Below are positions 34,795 through 45,974 of a DNA stretch of 64,000 nt, in pieces; within the stretch, counting starts at the first letter, position 1; every line of letters starts with the position of its first letter. The stretch is from positions 4,960,001 to 5,024,000 of the forward strand of contig CM063114.1 of NCBI GenBank assembly GCA_031841125.1. The letters are read 5' to 3'. The position numbers were made by a program, and so were the translations under genes. The DNA is from Acanthococcus lagerstroemiae. Taxonomy: Eukaryota; Arthropoda; Insecta; Hemiptera; Eriococcidae. The notes beneath the pieces were generated by a model that worked only from the letters and a program-made list of their open reading frames with translations, ran no database searches and had not been told where the DNA came from.

Positions 34795-35600
34795 TAAGTG
34801 AACTGTCAGGATGAGTTTGTTATCTTGTTCAAATACACTGCTATGTTGGAGCATGATGGCTGTAGATACAGCGCTATCTGTCTACAAAGTCAGAATTTCA
34901 AAACTATGGTGGTTTTTTACATGTACTCGTCAATTTATATTTTGAGATTTCCAAGCATTAGAGCAAAATAGCGAAATTGTAAAAAATCAATACATTGTGA
35001 TTTTAAACGATTTCCAAACCACCCGGTGTTGCCATATGTAGCCTCCATAGTATGGTGACACGGTTCTTCTGAGCAAGTGGGTATAATTTGTTAATGCAGT
35101 CCGCTACTACCAAGGAAGTGCCTTACTAGCCTTTGACTGTCTGTACAGATACAGATCTACTTATTAATAAGACCTTTCTGCTAGCTTCGATCAATGGCCA
35201 CCGTGATCGCCATTATCTCTACTTGGAGGATCGTGACGCCCTAACTTAATGCCACTGAATAGTTGCCAGCGCCTTTTGCACTCATGAATCCAATTCTTGC
35301 TCCTTGGTTATTCTTTGGCATCTGCAAACCGCACGTACTCTTCTTTTCCTAGAATACTTGGCCACCTTTTTTTTTCCATGCCACCCGTGTGGGTATTGAT
35401 GCACGGTATGGCCTGTCAACGAAGTATTCCATAGCGATTCTATTTCTCAGCATCCCAAAACATTTGTCTACCGTTCCCGCATCTCCCATATCCTTCTTTA
35501 GCCTGTTGGGCCCGAAAGTTTGGTTGGCCAAGACGATAAGCCCTCATTATCGCAGCTGCTTCTACCGCAGCGTGAAGTGCCATGGGTGCATCGGCACGTA
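34795..35600. other. Unassigned intergenic DNA
   Basis: A 60-codon minus-strand frame at 35349-35531 has no recognisable motif. Nothing else was identified. Confidence 0.4.
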
Positions 35601-36180
35601 CCTACACTAAATGGCGATAGCGCCGAGCCCCGTGTGCGCGCACTGTGATCGAAGGGCGGAGGACACACCCTGGCACAGCCTGTTCGAGCGTGAGGTCTGG
35701 GCGCAAGAGAGGCGCGGGACGGTAACAGCGATCGATCCCGGCGGCAGAAGCGACAACGATGACGGCGTGATCAGCCGTCTCGCGCTGGACACCTTGGTTC
35801 CGGAAATGATGCAGAGTCGAAGCTTTTGTCTCGGCCAGATGAAGAGGAAGATGCAGACGGAGTAGTCGAGGCAGAAGGCCGACGGACCAAGCTCGGCCTA
35901 AACTATCGAACAGGACAACTCTGTACCATCCTAGGCTGCTGCGGACCCCCCGGGAGGGCTCCTCCGCCGTCACCACCTGCCTGCGTCGCCACACGTACCA
36001 AGACGAGGAGGTGAGGGTGAGTGAAGAGGAAGCGCGTCCGACTGTGGAGGATCTGAATTCCTGGCTAGCGCTCGGGGAGCACGAACCTCGGTCAGTAAGG
36101 ACCCCATGGTGCGGCGCTGGCAGGACGCGCGCACCGGAAGCGGATCGGCAAAATGGGGGCTCGGGTCGGCCTCCAAGCTA
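35601..36180 (+). mobile_element. R1-type LINE 3' end, GC-rich
   Basis: The + strand encodes CAHCDRRAEDTPWHSLFERE, the C-terminal zinc-knuckle block of R1-clade elements with the last cysteine lost, then WAQERRGTV. The 3' UTR (CACCTTGGTTCCGGAA near 35790; GGAAGCGCGTCCG near 36027) recurs at 39660-40130. Composition is clearly GC-richer than its surroundings. Confidence 0.75.
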
Positions 36181-36199
36181 ATTCCCGCCAGTCATCCCT

Positions 36200-36700
36200 C
36201 TGTCAGTTGCCGTTACAAGTGAGCTCACTCTACTGACCTATCTGCTTTGTATGCATCCTCGGTCTCGTGCAGTGGAAACCTTTTCAAGGTAAAACCTCTC
36301 TCAGCTGCCTGTTTGTCAACCTTTCCAAGGTTTTTAGCATTAATGATAAAAGACTTATCGGACTGTAGGATTTAGTCTGATGAGGGTCTCTGCCTGGTTT
36401 AGACAAACACACCACTCTCACACACCTCCACGTTTTTGGAATATGTCGTAAGGCTAATGATGCCCTAAGGACTCCATGAACGGTCCCATTTCTAGTCCTG
36501 TTTTCTAGTCCTGTCTGGAGGCAGACTGGATGGATTCCATCTGGGTCCAGTGCTTTGTACAGCGAGAATGTGTTTCCGTCCAACGTACCCTTTCTGGTGT
36601 AACCACCTCCTTCGCCATTTCTCTATCCGTTCCACTTTGCGTGCAGTTGGTTCTCGGCTCTGGCTGTGTATTTTTATAAGCACATAAGACAAGTGACACA
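36200..36700 (-). mobile_element. LINE reverse transcriptase fragment (Jockey/I-like)
   Basis: The minus-strand frame reads ALDPDGIHPVCLQTG, then HIPKTWRCVRVVCLSKPGRD, QTKSYSPISLLSLMLKTLER. These are the first conserved RT blocks. Upstream frames carry the linker with shifts. Confidence 0.8.
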
Positions 36701-38106
36701 CGTGTGAGAAGACCAGATTAGGATTGAAAGCTCATTTTGAGAAATCGGCTGTATATCGAGCAATTATAGGTGGCTTAATTCGATATACTTATTAGACTTA
36801 CGTTGAGTTTCCAAACATTTCATTGTGGATACCATCTTCCTTTTACGATTATAAAAGGTTGAACATGTGTCAAACTTTCAATAATGTTATTATACCCCCA
36901 TTTAGTCGTATCCGTCACAAATTGCACGTAGGCTCGACGTTATTTCAAAGTAGTTTCGACCGTTCCCGTGTCTGGCGCTTATTGTTGAGTATTAATCAAA
37001 CATTTCATTTAGAAAAACTGCAAAAGAAGTTAAAACTCGTGTCGTTAACGGCCAAAATGAAGATATTTTAAGATGAAAACCGGAACTTGGGGTAGGTATA
37101 TTACAATGCAGAGGTATGGTGGCGAAGAAACTTTTTCCATTTGAAAGTTTTCGCTCAATATACCCGGCTGACGGACGAGGATATAGCTCTGTAAGCACGA
37201 CGTGGAGCTAATACAATTATGTTTTAACTTCAATTCTAGTTTTGGAAATACACCGTCTCCTTTTGGTTTGTTTTCTTTGTAATGAAATTTTTCAGTTCGC
37301 CAATACTCGCTGATCAATACGTCCAATAATCTTCTGTTTATTTATGTTGTAGTTCAATTCTGGTCCGACTAACGCGGGTATTGCAGACATTGCAGTCTGC
37401 GCAAATATCTCTGTTACGTTTAACCTCTTACTAATTTGCCAATTTCGCTGTAACTTCTCCGACGTGTTTTTCTTCTACCTTCATCTCAATGACTATGTGT
37501 ATTTCAACCGCGATAATGAAGTAGAATGCATAATACCGAATGAGATGCAAAATACTTGGTGAATGTTGATTGAAACCGAAGTCCGGTAAACATACGTTAC
37601 TGTATTTCAACAGATATTATCGAATGGTACAGTTAATACTTAATTATAACTTCTAGAAACTCGGTTGGAGAACTTATACCTACCTACTTGGATATATAAT
37701 GTACATAATACCTGCTTCTCATAAACTTACAATAGGTAACTAAACAAAACTCCGACCGATTTTAAAACAAATTATGAAATTCAACTGGAACTGCCTTAGT
37801 TACCTCCAGGAGCGTGCTCCCTATAGGGTGTTTCAAGTACACGACCCTCCTTCTACCGCGTAAGCAGGCAATTCATCCACAAAACGTGTAGGTACGTTTG
37901 TCTTCTTTTACATTTGAAAGGGCAAAAATACAGACATTTGAAGGGATTATGCACAGCGTTGACTTATTTTTTCCTCAGCATTGCTAATAGATATACTGGT
38001 ATAATTTTCCGGTAATAATAAAAGACAGTTACGGTAACCACTAAACAAAAAAAAAAAAAAAAAATGCACAAACATGGTTGTTCACAACATCGACTACGGT
38101 TAAAAA
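36701..38106. other. Unassigned intergenic DNA
   Basis: No gene or repeat was recognised; there is an A-run at about 38046-38064. Confidence 0.4.
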
Positions 38107-38374
38107 CTATATGATAACACGTTTGCAAGAAGGGGATAAGTCCAAAAATCGAATTTGCGAAATGTGAGTCATTATCTGGAAACTGAATGGACTTATCCCC
38201 TTCTTGTGAAATGTGAGTTTTTCAAATCAAGTTGTATCATACAGAGAGTGCTCCTATCGCAATTTCAGTGCTACTAGTCGATAGAGCACAAAAAGTACTT
38301 CTAAATGAAATGAAACAACGCAAAATCGTAATAATGTGACTTATCCCCTTCTTGCAAATGTGTTATTATATAGT
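38107..38374. mobile_element. MITE-like element with 37-bp terminal inverted repeats
   Basis: The left end ACTATATGATAACACGTTTG, then CAAGAAGGGGATAAGTC, is mirrored at 38338-38374 with two differences. A third, inverted copy of the inner part (GGACTTATCCCCTTCTTG) lies at about 38187-38205. No transposase is present and no target duplication is certain. Confidence 0.75.
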
Positions 38375-38649
38375 ATGTATATCTTTTCAATTTTCAATAA
38401 AAATTTCCATTTGGCAGTAAACGATTCCCTCCTTCATACTCTTCAAAGATACTCCATGGCCTCACTCGTACCTATTTTAGTTTTTCGAGTTTGGAAATAT
38501 TACAAATGCTGTTAAGACTTGTACCAAAAAAATAAAAATAATTTAGATAATTAGAACTCATTCAGACACAAAAATTGCTCTTATTCGAGATTTCACTCAA
38601 AAGTCATGCAGTAAATCAAATAAGCTGGCTTTACTTTGCTTGTGACAAA
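38375..38649. other. Unassigned spacer
   Basis: AT-rich, with no features recognised. Confidence 0.4.
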
Positions 38650-38995
38650 GGATGGGTGTGTGCACAAACGATACACAAACGATTGACATGGTTTTCAACC
38701 CTAAATTCGAATTGGGGGCCATCGTGTCTACAGCCCCCCAGGTAGATGCTATATTATGAGGGGGTGTGCACAAACGGTGGGGTATGGTGCACATTTCTGC
38801 ACAAACGATGCACAAACGATTGACATGGTTTTCAACCCTGAATTCGAATTGGGGGCCATCGTGTCTACAGCCCCCCCAGACAGATGCCCCTGTATCTCTG
38901 TATGGGGGTGTGCACAAACGGTGGGGTGTGTTGCACATTTCTGCACAAACGATTGACATGGTTTTCATTCCTAAATTCGGATTGGGGGGGGGGAC
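38650..38995. repeat. Minisatellite, about 135-bp unit, 2.6 copies
   Basis: GATTGACATGGTTTTCA recurs at 38681, 38818 and 38951 (spacings 137 and 133). Each copy is preceded by GTGCACAAACG blocks, and the first two are followed by GGGGGCCATCGTGTCTACAG. The array ends in a 10-G run at 38984-38993. Open frames across it reflect the repeat, not a gene. Confidence 0.9.
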
Positions 38996-39243
38996 CTGAA
39001 CATGGGACCTTTCTCTCAGCAATTTCTTCAGTATTAGTAAGAAATCTTGCTTGGAGTAAATGGAGTGTCCAGGAAGCACATAACTCTAGCCTCGCCTGGT
39101 TATAGGTCTGGTACTTCCTACAAACTGGACTATTAAAAACAAAAAGAATTTGAATATCACAATTTCTGATGAAAAAAATTGCGAATCATCAAACCTGAAA
39201 ACTAAACTAGATAAAAATGAAGCTTCAGGGGATTTTTGAAGGG

Positions 39244-39340
39244 TCTCGCTTGGTGGAGCATATGGCGATACACGCGTGCCAAAGTGGCTCCCCAAACACC
39301 GCACCCCTGGCCCCGGAAATTGTACTTTCGAGTATCGCAT
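39244..39340 (+). repeat. Left arm of a 95-bp inverted repeat
   Basis: TGGTGGAGCATATGGCGATA and the following ~75 bases (to GAGTATCGCATC) recur inverted at 41767-41872. The pair brackets two R1-type 3' ends lying tail to tail. Confidence 0.75.
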
Positions 39341-39369
39341 CAGTGCCAAGACGGAAGCATTGGCTCGAG

Positions 39370-40130
39370 CCCCCATTTCGCCTCTCCGCTTCGGATTCGC
39401 GCGGTCCTGCCAAGGCTACTTTCGCATCAGCCGGACTGGTCCGCTGGATCAAGGGCTAGCCCTTGCTGAATGAGGAGTCAAGGAGTGACCACAGGTACAT
39501 CACTTTTAAGCTGGATAAGGGTACCGAGGTCACGGCTCCAAAAAACCTAAGAAGATGAGCAATCAGGCCTGAAGAACGGGAGAATGTCGGGCAGAAGAGA
39601 GCGTGAAGGTTACAGGGCAGAGGGCAACCTCTGGCGTACTCTGTTCGAGTGAGATTCGGGGGCAGGAAGAGCGCGGGGCGGTAATAGCGATAGATCCCGG
39701 CGACGATAGAAACGACAGGGACGGTGTAACGACCATCTTGCGCCAGACACCTTGGTTCCGGAATTTTGAATAGTGGAAGCAGATGAAACCGGATGTCGAT
39801 CTTTGTCTCGACCATCATGAAGAAGAAGGTCGAGGCAGAGAGCCGACGGACAAAGCTCGGCTCGCTTTGGACACAACGACTATGTACTATCCTAAACCTG
39901 CTGCAGCTGCTGTGGACCCCCGGCAGGGTTCAACCCGACGCGACGTCACCATACATACCAAGACGGGGAGGTGAGAGTGAAAGAAGGAAGCGCGTCCGTC
40001 TGTGGTGCACCCGAATTTCAGGTTAATGCTGGGTGAGCGTTGCTTCGGTCAGTAGGGTGTTTCATATTAGCCCTGGCGGGACAGCGAGAATCTGAAGCAA
40101 AGATGCGGAATGGGGGTTCGGGCCAGCCTT
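39370..40130 (+). mobile_element. R1-type LINE 3' end, second copy
   Basis: Homologous to 35601-36180. It shares the GTTCGAG...GCGCGGG block near 39645-39680, CACCTTGGTTCCGGAA at about 39747, and GGAAGCGCGTCCGTCTGTGG at about 39988. Coding remnants are shorter and more decayed than in the first copy. Confidence 0.65.
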
Positions 40131-41790
40131 TTGTTTTTTAGCCCTAACGACAGGACACGCTTCCCTATTCGCGGTTCCTCTATCATCGTCGTATCTGTCC
40201 TCGCCCTTACTGCCGCCACAATCCTGGTATCACCTTTCGGTATTCTCCTCGAACACGGAGACGGGCTTCAGCTGCAGAGCCGACCGTCCGATGGGGGAGC
40301 CTTCCCTACTTATGGAGAGTACTCGTCGCTCAAAACTTGCTGGGTGGATTGCTTGAGCGACGCGGATGCTGTCCGCTGTCTCACGCGTTCGGCATCCTCC
40401 TTGGCCCGCATCACTGTGCCGGTGAATTGAATCGTCGTTGACCAGTTCTGCGGGCTAGCCAGCATCATTTCAACCACTGTCCCGGGAGTGATGCGGCTGC
40501 CGACAAACGCCTCGAGAGCTGCTTGTGCGTCGTTCTACGCAGTGCAGCAAAAGATGGTATGCTGCGCGACATCGACCTCTTCTGGACAGTGCGAGCACTG
40601 GCTGGGTACCTTGTTCCAGAGGTTAAGATAACCATCGAAGCGCCCATGCCCGGTGAGCATTTGTGTAAGAGGGTACGTCAGCTCATCATGTCGCTGCGAA
40701 AGCCACGCATCAAAATCGTGTACTATCCTCAATTTCCAGCGGCCATAGGTGGTCTCTTGGACTCTTGGAGGTAAGCCACCCACTCTTGAACAGTTTGCCG
40801 CTAGACTTCCCTCTCTTCATGTTTTCCTTTACTCCTTTCTTTTTTCTATCAGCTGGTGGGAGCTTCTGGAAGCGCTGATAAAGAGTAACGTTCTCCCTAA
40901 TCAGCAGATCAGTAGGAGGCATTCGAGCTAGTACAAGAGCCGCCTCATACAAGACGGTTCTACATGCGCAGATTATGCGTAGTGCCGTAGCCTGTTGAAC
41001 CGTTCCTATGTCTTCTCTGTTCTCGCGGAGTGTCATGACTGGTGCCCAATTGGGGACCCCATAGAGAAGAACCAAGTGGATTACTGTGGAATACAGTCTT
41101 CTTCGACTCTCACTCGGCGCTCGAAGGTTCGGCATAAGCTGACGCAACGCTTTCAGCGTCCGCTTTGCTTTCTCTGCCGTTGTACGGAGATGCGGTTTCC
41201 AACACAGCTCGTTGTCCACTGTCATTCCCAGGTACACCATCCGGGGCTGTAGGGATACTGGTTCACCCAGTACCAGTAGGTCAAATGGTTGTATGTGGCC
41301 TGCCCCCTTTTTGCCTGTGAAAAAGGATGGCATCTATCTTCTGGGCAGCCGCATCTAAGCCATTTGCCTGCATCTAGCGAGATACCATCTTGATATGCAT
41401 TAAACTTTATAACTCCTAGATTCAGGATTGGAAATTTGATAGCCCTCAAAAGTTGACACTGAAAGGATAATTTGGATTAATTCATCCACAATACCGAACT
41501 AGGACCAGGAAACAGATCAAAGAGTCAGACGATGCTGAGTATGGACCTGCTGCGAAGTTCCTGCTTCGACCTCCTATCTACAAGGAGAAGGGTGTCGTCG
41601 GCAAAGCAGAGATGGCCTGGCTCCTCTTGAAAGTGTGAGCCACAGGACCCTGGCAAAAGACATGTTTCACAACAGGGGTTCTAAGACCGATCCCTGAGGT
41701 GATCTTCTGGACCTGGCAATCTTTTGCGTCTATATACGCTATCGTTCTGTCTCAATACGTGCTCCTAGTCATTGATGCGATACTCAAGAG
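40110..41790 (-). mobile_element. R1-type LINE, RT to C-terminus, minus strand
   Basis: The minus strand shows PQGSVLEPLL (motif B, with a stop following) near 41690. Then come CFADDTLLLVDRRS (motif C) near 41600, MVYLGMTVDNELCWKPHLRT at about 41230, and VIHLVLLYGVPNWAPV. The C-terminal zinc-knuckle CSHCPEEVDVAQHTIFCC is near 40550-40600. Frame changes and stops show it is dead. The 3' part meets the + copy tail to tail near 40110-40130. Confidence 0.85.
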
Positions 41791-41872
41791 GCTGGTGTCT
41801 GGAGTCAGGGGTGCGGTGTTGGGGAAGCCAATTTGGCAAGCGTGCATTGCCATACGCTCCACCAATGGAAAA
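41767..41872 (-). repeat. Right arm of the 95-bp inverted repeat
   Basis: Inverse of 39244-39340 with scattered mismatches, bounded by GATGCGATACTC and ACGCTCCACCAA. Confidence 0.75.
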
Positions 41873-43971
41873 GTCCACTAGGGGTAGGGACGAGAAAACT
41901 TGAAAATTATTCAACACATAACTTGAAGTATATCTATAATAGGGTTTCTGTAGTCGCTAACTTAATTTTTGAAGATATTTTTCTTGAAACTCCCTCGGTC
42001 CCACCCATAATGGGTCACGGGGATCGGGATTTTGACTGCCCGGGTTTTTGATTGAAAGAGTAAGTTAGCAACTGGTAGTAAAACATTTCAGAATAGCGAA
42101 ATTTTGGACCATTCTATTAGGTATGCACCATGAGAAGAAAATATTATTTGGCTCTCCTTTACGAAGTAAGATTTTAGTTTCTTCCCTTCTCTTTCTCCAG
42201 ACTTGAGACATAAAGAAAAACTTTGTCTTAGTGAATAGGGCCAACCAGTTACCTTCAACTCTACGATCTCAGGTGTGTATGCCGTCATTATCTCATTAGA
42301 TTTGTGCACCGAAAATTTTCTCAAGGGCAGACCAGCCACCTTTGGATGATCGGCTACTTCAGCGGTTGATTGACGGTATACCATAATATACGAGTAGGTG
42401 CCTTTTGAAACGTTTCACCCTGCGTCCCAGGAACGAGAGCTCGTCAATGCCGAATTCTTTGATCTTCGTGATATTTTGCGTCTTTGAGGTCATAAATCAT
42501 CGAGGTATGGCTCGGAATCGAGAAATCATCACTTTGAGTGAATATTTTCTGTTCGCATTCTGTGAAAGAAAAATGAGAAAGTCAAGCTGCAACAACGGTA
42601 TAATAGTCTATATTATGATAACAACGTCTACAATAATGAAGAAGCGACGATGATAATATTTTTTTCTGACTTTAAATGTACCATCAGTATTGAGAAGTTG
42701 ACATTTCATTTAATTTTTATCACGCTTGTTTGTTTCGCGTTTGCGAAAAAGTCTGAGTATAAAAAATTTTCGTTATGCTGTTTGACTGTTTTCGCATTTA
42801 CATTTCATTCTCTACTTTTTTTTTTTTTTTTACAAGTTGTTTGAGAAACGTGTTTCCGTAAAATTCAGTTTTTTCTTCTTCGGAAATACCGTAGGGATAT
42901 GCGTTCATTATTTCCAGCTACATATTATCTGCCATCGTGTATGTTCCTTTTGTCATTCGGAATATTATCGTTTCTTTCATTCAAGGTTTCGTCGAACGCC
43001 CTCGGGCAATTTCATACAGATTTTACGTGTTTTCGCTTTGAAATACCTGGGCATTTGTGAAAACAGATTACGTACAATATTTTCGCCTCTTTCTCTCCGA
43101 CTGTTGAAAAAGAAAAACCTCTTGAAGATGAAACGGAACAGAGAGCTCGAGTGCAAAAATGAGAAATGAATAAAAAAAGAGGAAATAATGAAAACAAATA
43201 CCTGGATTGTTTCGAGAAAGGACTTTGATTATGAAATGACTTTTTTTTTTAAATACTTCATAGATAAGGAGTTTTTCATTTCGCAAGAACTGAGTAAATA
43301 GATCTACGCGACCCACGAAAGAAACGCCACATTCGAAATCATTTGTTTGAAACAAGAAAACGAAAAGCAAATACTGTGTTCGCGTTTCGCGTCCTCGCGG
43401 ATTCGAAAAATAAATAATGGTTATTAAGGACCGTAGAAATGCAGAAAGAATACGAAAAATTTACACAGAGAAAGAGACGAACGCATATGCATAAGTAATG
43501 TGCGATTACGATGGGAATTGACGGTACCTAGTTGTTCTCAGTGAAATATTTTTGCATGAAAACAAAGCAGTTCATTATAATGACTGCTGATAATGTAAGG
43601 TTGGTGAGCCCAATAAGGCCTGGATACTTAATAAGGCCCAGTGTACTGATCTGGGCTGCTGTGCTTCAGACAGCTGGTTAACAGTCAACGCCAAAAAAGT
43701 GAAATTTGAGTGATTTGGAACCGAGGTATACGATGTTCTAGAAAAATAATGATCTGTAACCTTTTCCCCCTTTTTTTGTCTGCCCGGGTTTGATTGAAAT
43801 ACCATACCACGGGGTCTCCCCTTCTTCTCCCACTCTGATAAGGGGCATGCATTTTAATGATACCTCATGTCACCTTATTAACCACAGAAATTGTTCCTGG
43901 GTAATGTGGAGCTATGTCTGTCTTACATCTATCTATTTCTATATGGTAGTATATTCTATTTATATGTTTAA
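41873..43971. other. Unassigned intergenic DNA
   Basis: No recognised gene. A T-run lies at about 42818-42831. Several frames of 60-110 codons on both strands have no known motif. Confidence 0.4.
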
Positions 43972-44955
43972 TCCGGTGTATTCTTTTCACCAGGAACCAT
44001 TCCCGGCAGGAACAGCCGCAGTGCAGACAACAAGTTGTCCACCATAACAGTCCCACCCAGGCGGGCACCCACTCTTATACTCTCAGAAATCAAGAACGAC
44101 AACGCCTCGATGAGAAGAAGGGTCGATGTAATTGAAGTCGACAACAAACAGCTAAAAGAAGAAGTTACCAGGCTGAACGAAGCGGGCTGCAATATGGAGA
44201 ACCGAGTGAACGAAATGGAAAAGTACAGTAGGAAAAACAACATAATCATCAGTGGCGTCCCAGTGGAGAGGAATGAGCAGGTCAGAGATATTGTGCAGTT
44301 ACTGGCGACCGAAATGGGAATAGAGCTCAGAGAATTCGATATATGTGCTGCGCACAGACTGCCAGCCAAAAATAGGTGCCCGGATATTATTGTGAAACTC
44401 TTCTGCACCGACAAGAAACGCGAGTTTATCAGACAGGCCAAAAGCGTTCGACTGAATATACAGGGGGTACCGATCTATGTCGGCGAACACCTGCTGGGGG
44501 TGACGAAATCCCTGCTAAGAGAGGCCAAAATGCTGAGGAACGAAAAAAGACTACAGTTTGTCTGGACGCGGAACGGGGACGTATACGTGAAAAAGTCAGA
44601 GCAGGACCAGGCCAGAAAAATTCTTTCCATGTGGGACCTGGACGAGTTTCGGCCGCCACCCTCAGCAGTGCCAACGGCAAGTGTAAGCGGACCCAACAGC
44701 GGAAAACGCTCCATCCAAGAACGCAGCCCAGACGATCTACGGTCCGATTCGGATATGAATAAATTCAAGAAGAGTCAACGAGAGAAGGATGTACCGATCA
44801 AACCGAAAACAAATCGTAGTGGAGCCAATTCGGCAAACCAGACAGGTCGACTTCAAACAACGCTGGACCGATTCAACATATCGGCACCGAGCAGCCCTCA
44901 GCTCGCTCGAAAGGAGCCGGAATTCGCGGATCCAGTCGCAATGGCGGAGAAGTAG
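43972..44955 (+). CDS. LINE ORF1 protein, coiled coil plus nucleic-acid-binding domain
   Basis: The frame is open from a stop at 43969-43971 to TAG at 44953-44955. The first in-frame ATG is near 44110, so the 5' end is either truncated or the start lies upstream. A heptad-like segment (SMRRRVDVIEVDNKQLKEEV...LNEAGCNMENRVNEMEK) is followed by YSRKNNIIISGVPV and CAAHRLP. Then comes WTRNGDVYVKKSEQDQARKI, the layout of insect LINE ORF1 proteins with an RRM-like, Baculo_FP-type domain. The C-terminal third is low-complexity, rich in Ser, Lys and Arg. It would coat element RNA. The frame is intact over about 330 codons, unusual for this window. Confidence 0.8.
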   Translation, partial: SGVFFSPGTIPGRNSRSADNKLSTITVPPRRAPTLILSEIKNDNASMRRRVDVIEVDNKQLKEEVTRLNEAGCNMENRVNEMEKYSRKNNIIISGVPVERNEQVRDIVQLLATEMGIELREFDICAAHRLPAKNRCPDIIVKLFCTDKKREFIRQAKSVRLNIQGVPIYVGEHLLGVTKSLLREAKMLRNEKRLQFVWTRNGDVYVKKSEQDQARKILSMWDLDEFRPPPSAVPTASVSGPNSGKRSIQERSPDDLRSDSDMNKFKKSQREKDVPIKPKTNRSGANSANQTGRLQTTLDRFNISAPSSPQLARKEPEFADPVAMAEK

Positions 44956-45860
44956 TATGTAGACGTCGTGGGCGACAGAGGGGCACAGAACTCCGATCCT
45001 TTCCCAATCCAGTCGGCAGCAGCTGTGGGAAAGGCAAGCTGCACAACCCCCCCAGGTAAGAAACTAAACTCACTTCAGGAGGGTAGGGAAGTAAAGGGGA
45101 AAAATTACAATTATTGTGGAAATAACAAAAATAACCTTCTTAAAAACACCAAGACTCATTTTGCGGGAAATGAAAAACTACATGTTGGCTATTTTAATTG
45201 TAGAGGTTTGGCAAGCACAGACAGGATTTGGGAATTTGAGAACAAAATTAATAAAATCAAATGGGACATAATCGGCCTGTCAGAGGTGAGAATAAAAGGT
45301 GAAAATTTGATCCGCAAAAAACAGGGGTATACCTTCTTCCAATTTGGGCAAACCAAGGGTTACAGGGGAGTGGGATTCTACATTCAATCCAATCTCATGG
45401 ACAAGGTGACGGAAATCAAAGGGGTTTCAGAAAGGATTTGTTTTCTCAAAATGAATGTGGGGGAAAAATTGAAGGTACTAGTGATTTCGGTGTATGCACC
45501 AGTGCTCGGATCCGAAAAAGAAGTCCTAAACCAATTTTACTATGAGCTGGAGGAAACACTAGAAAAAAATAGGGAATATTACAACATAATCATGGGTGAC
45601 TGGAACGCTATTGTGGGGCCCCGGCAATGCACAGCTGAAAACATCGGTGGGCATGGGTTAGGGATAAGAAACCATAACGGGGAAAGATTGATGGACTTTT
45701 GTGCGAAATATAATCTAAAAATTGCGAATACCTTTTTCAAAAAAAAATAAAAAACTCAAATGGACTTGGCAATCTCCAGGGGGAAAATACAAAAATGAGA
45801 TCGACCACCTACTGGTGGATGATATGGGTTAATGTATTATCATACCATATTTGCCAAATT
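44956..45860 (+). pseudogene. LINE ORF2 N-terminus: APE-type endonuclease, frameshifted
   Basis: Opens just after the ORF1 stop. Conserved endonuclease positions are visible: HVGYFNCRGL at about 45180, IIGLSEVRIKG at about 45270, VISVYAP at about 45482, MGDWNAIVG at about 45592 and LMDFCAKYNLKIANTFF near 45690-45740. A frameshift in an A-run at about 45741-45755 moves the frame to KLKWTWQSPGG and EIDHLLVDD. The SDHR end and the RT are absent, so the element is 3'-truncated near 45860. It belongs with ORF1 at 43972-44955. Confidence 0.85.
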
Positions 45861-45974
45861 TTGACGCATGACTTCCCCAACCTTCTCCTCACCACAGAGG
45901 GCTTGGATAGGACTGGGGGTAGCTCATGCCTGTTGCAATTTTGTGGAAGGGGTATACTTTGGCGCCACGAATAT

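Noticed and set aside
35349..35531. Minus-strand 60-codon frame
   Set aside because: I could not match it to any family; too short and isolated to call.
38597..39105. 160-codon minus-strand frame with repeated CxxxHxxC-like segments (VCAEMCNTPHRLCTPP)
   Set aside because: The cysteine/histidine pattern is produced by the 135-bp minisatellite; no flanking domain or start context supports a zinc-finger protein.
42405..43370. Cluster of 60-110 codon frames on both strands
   Set aside because: Composition is low-complexity (Phe, Ser, Lys rich), no conserved motif, and frames overlap on opposite strands.
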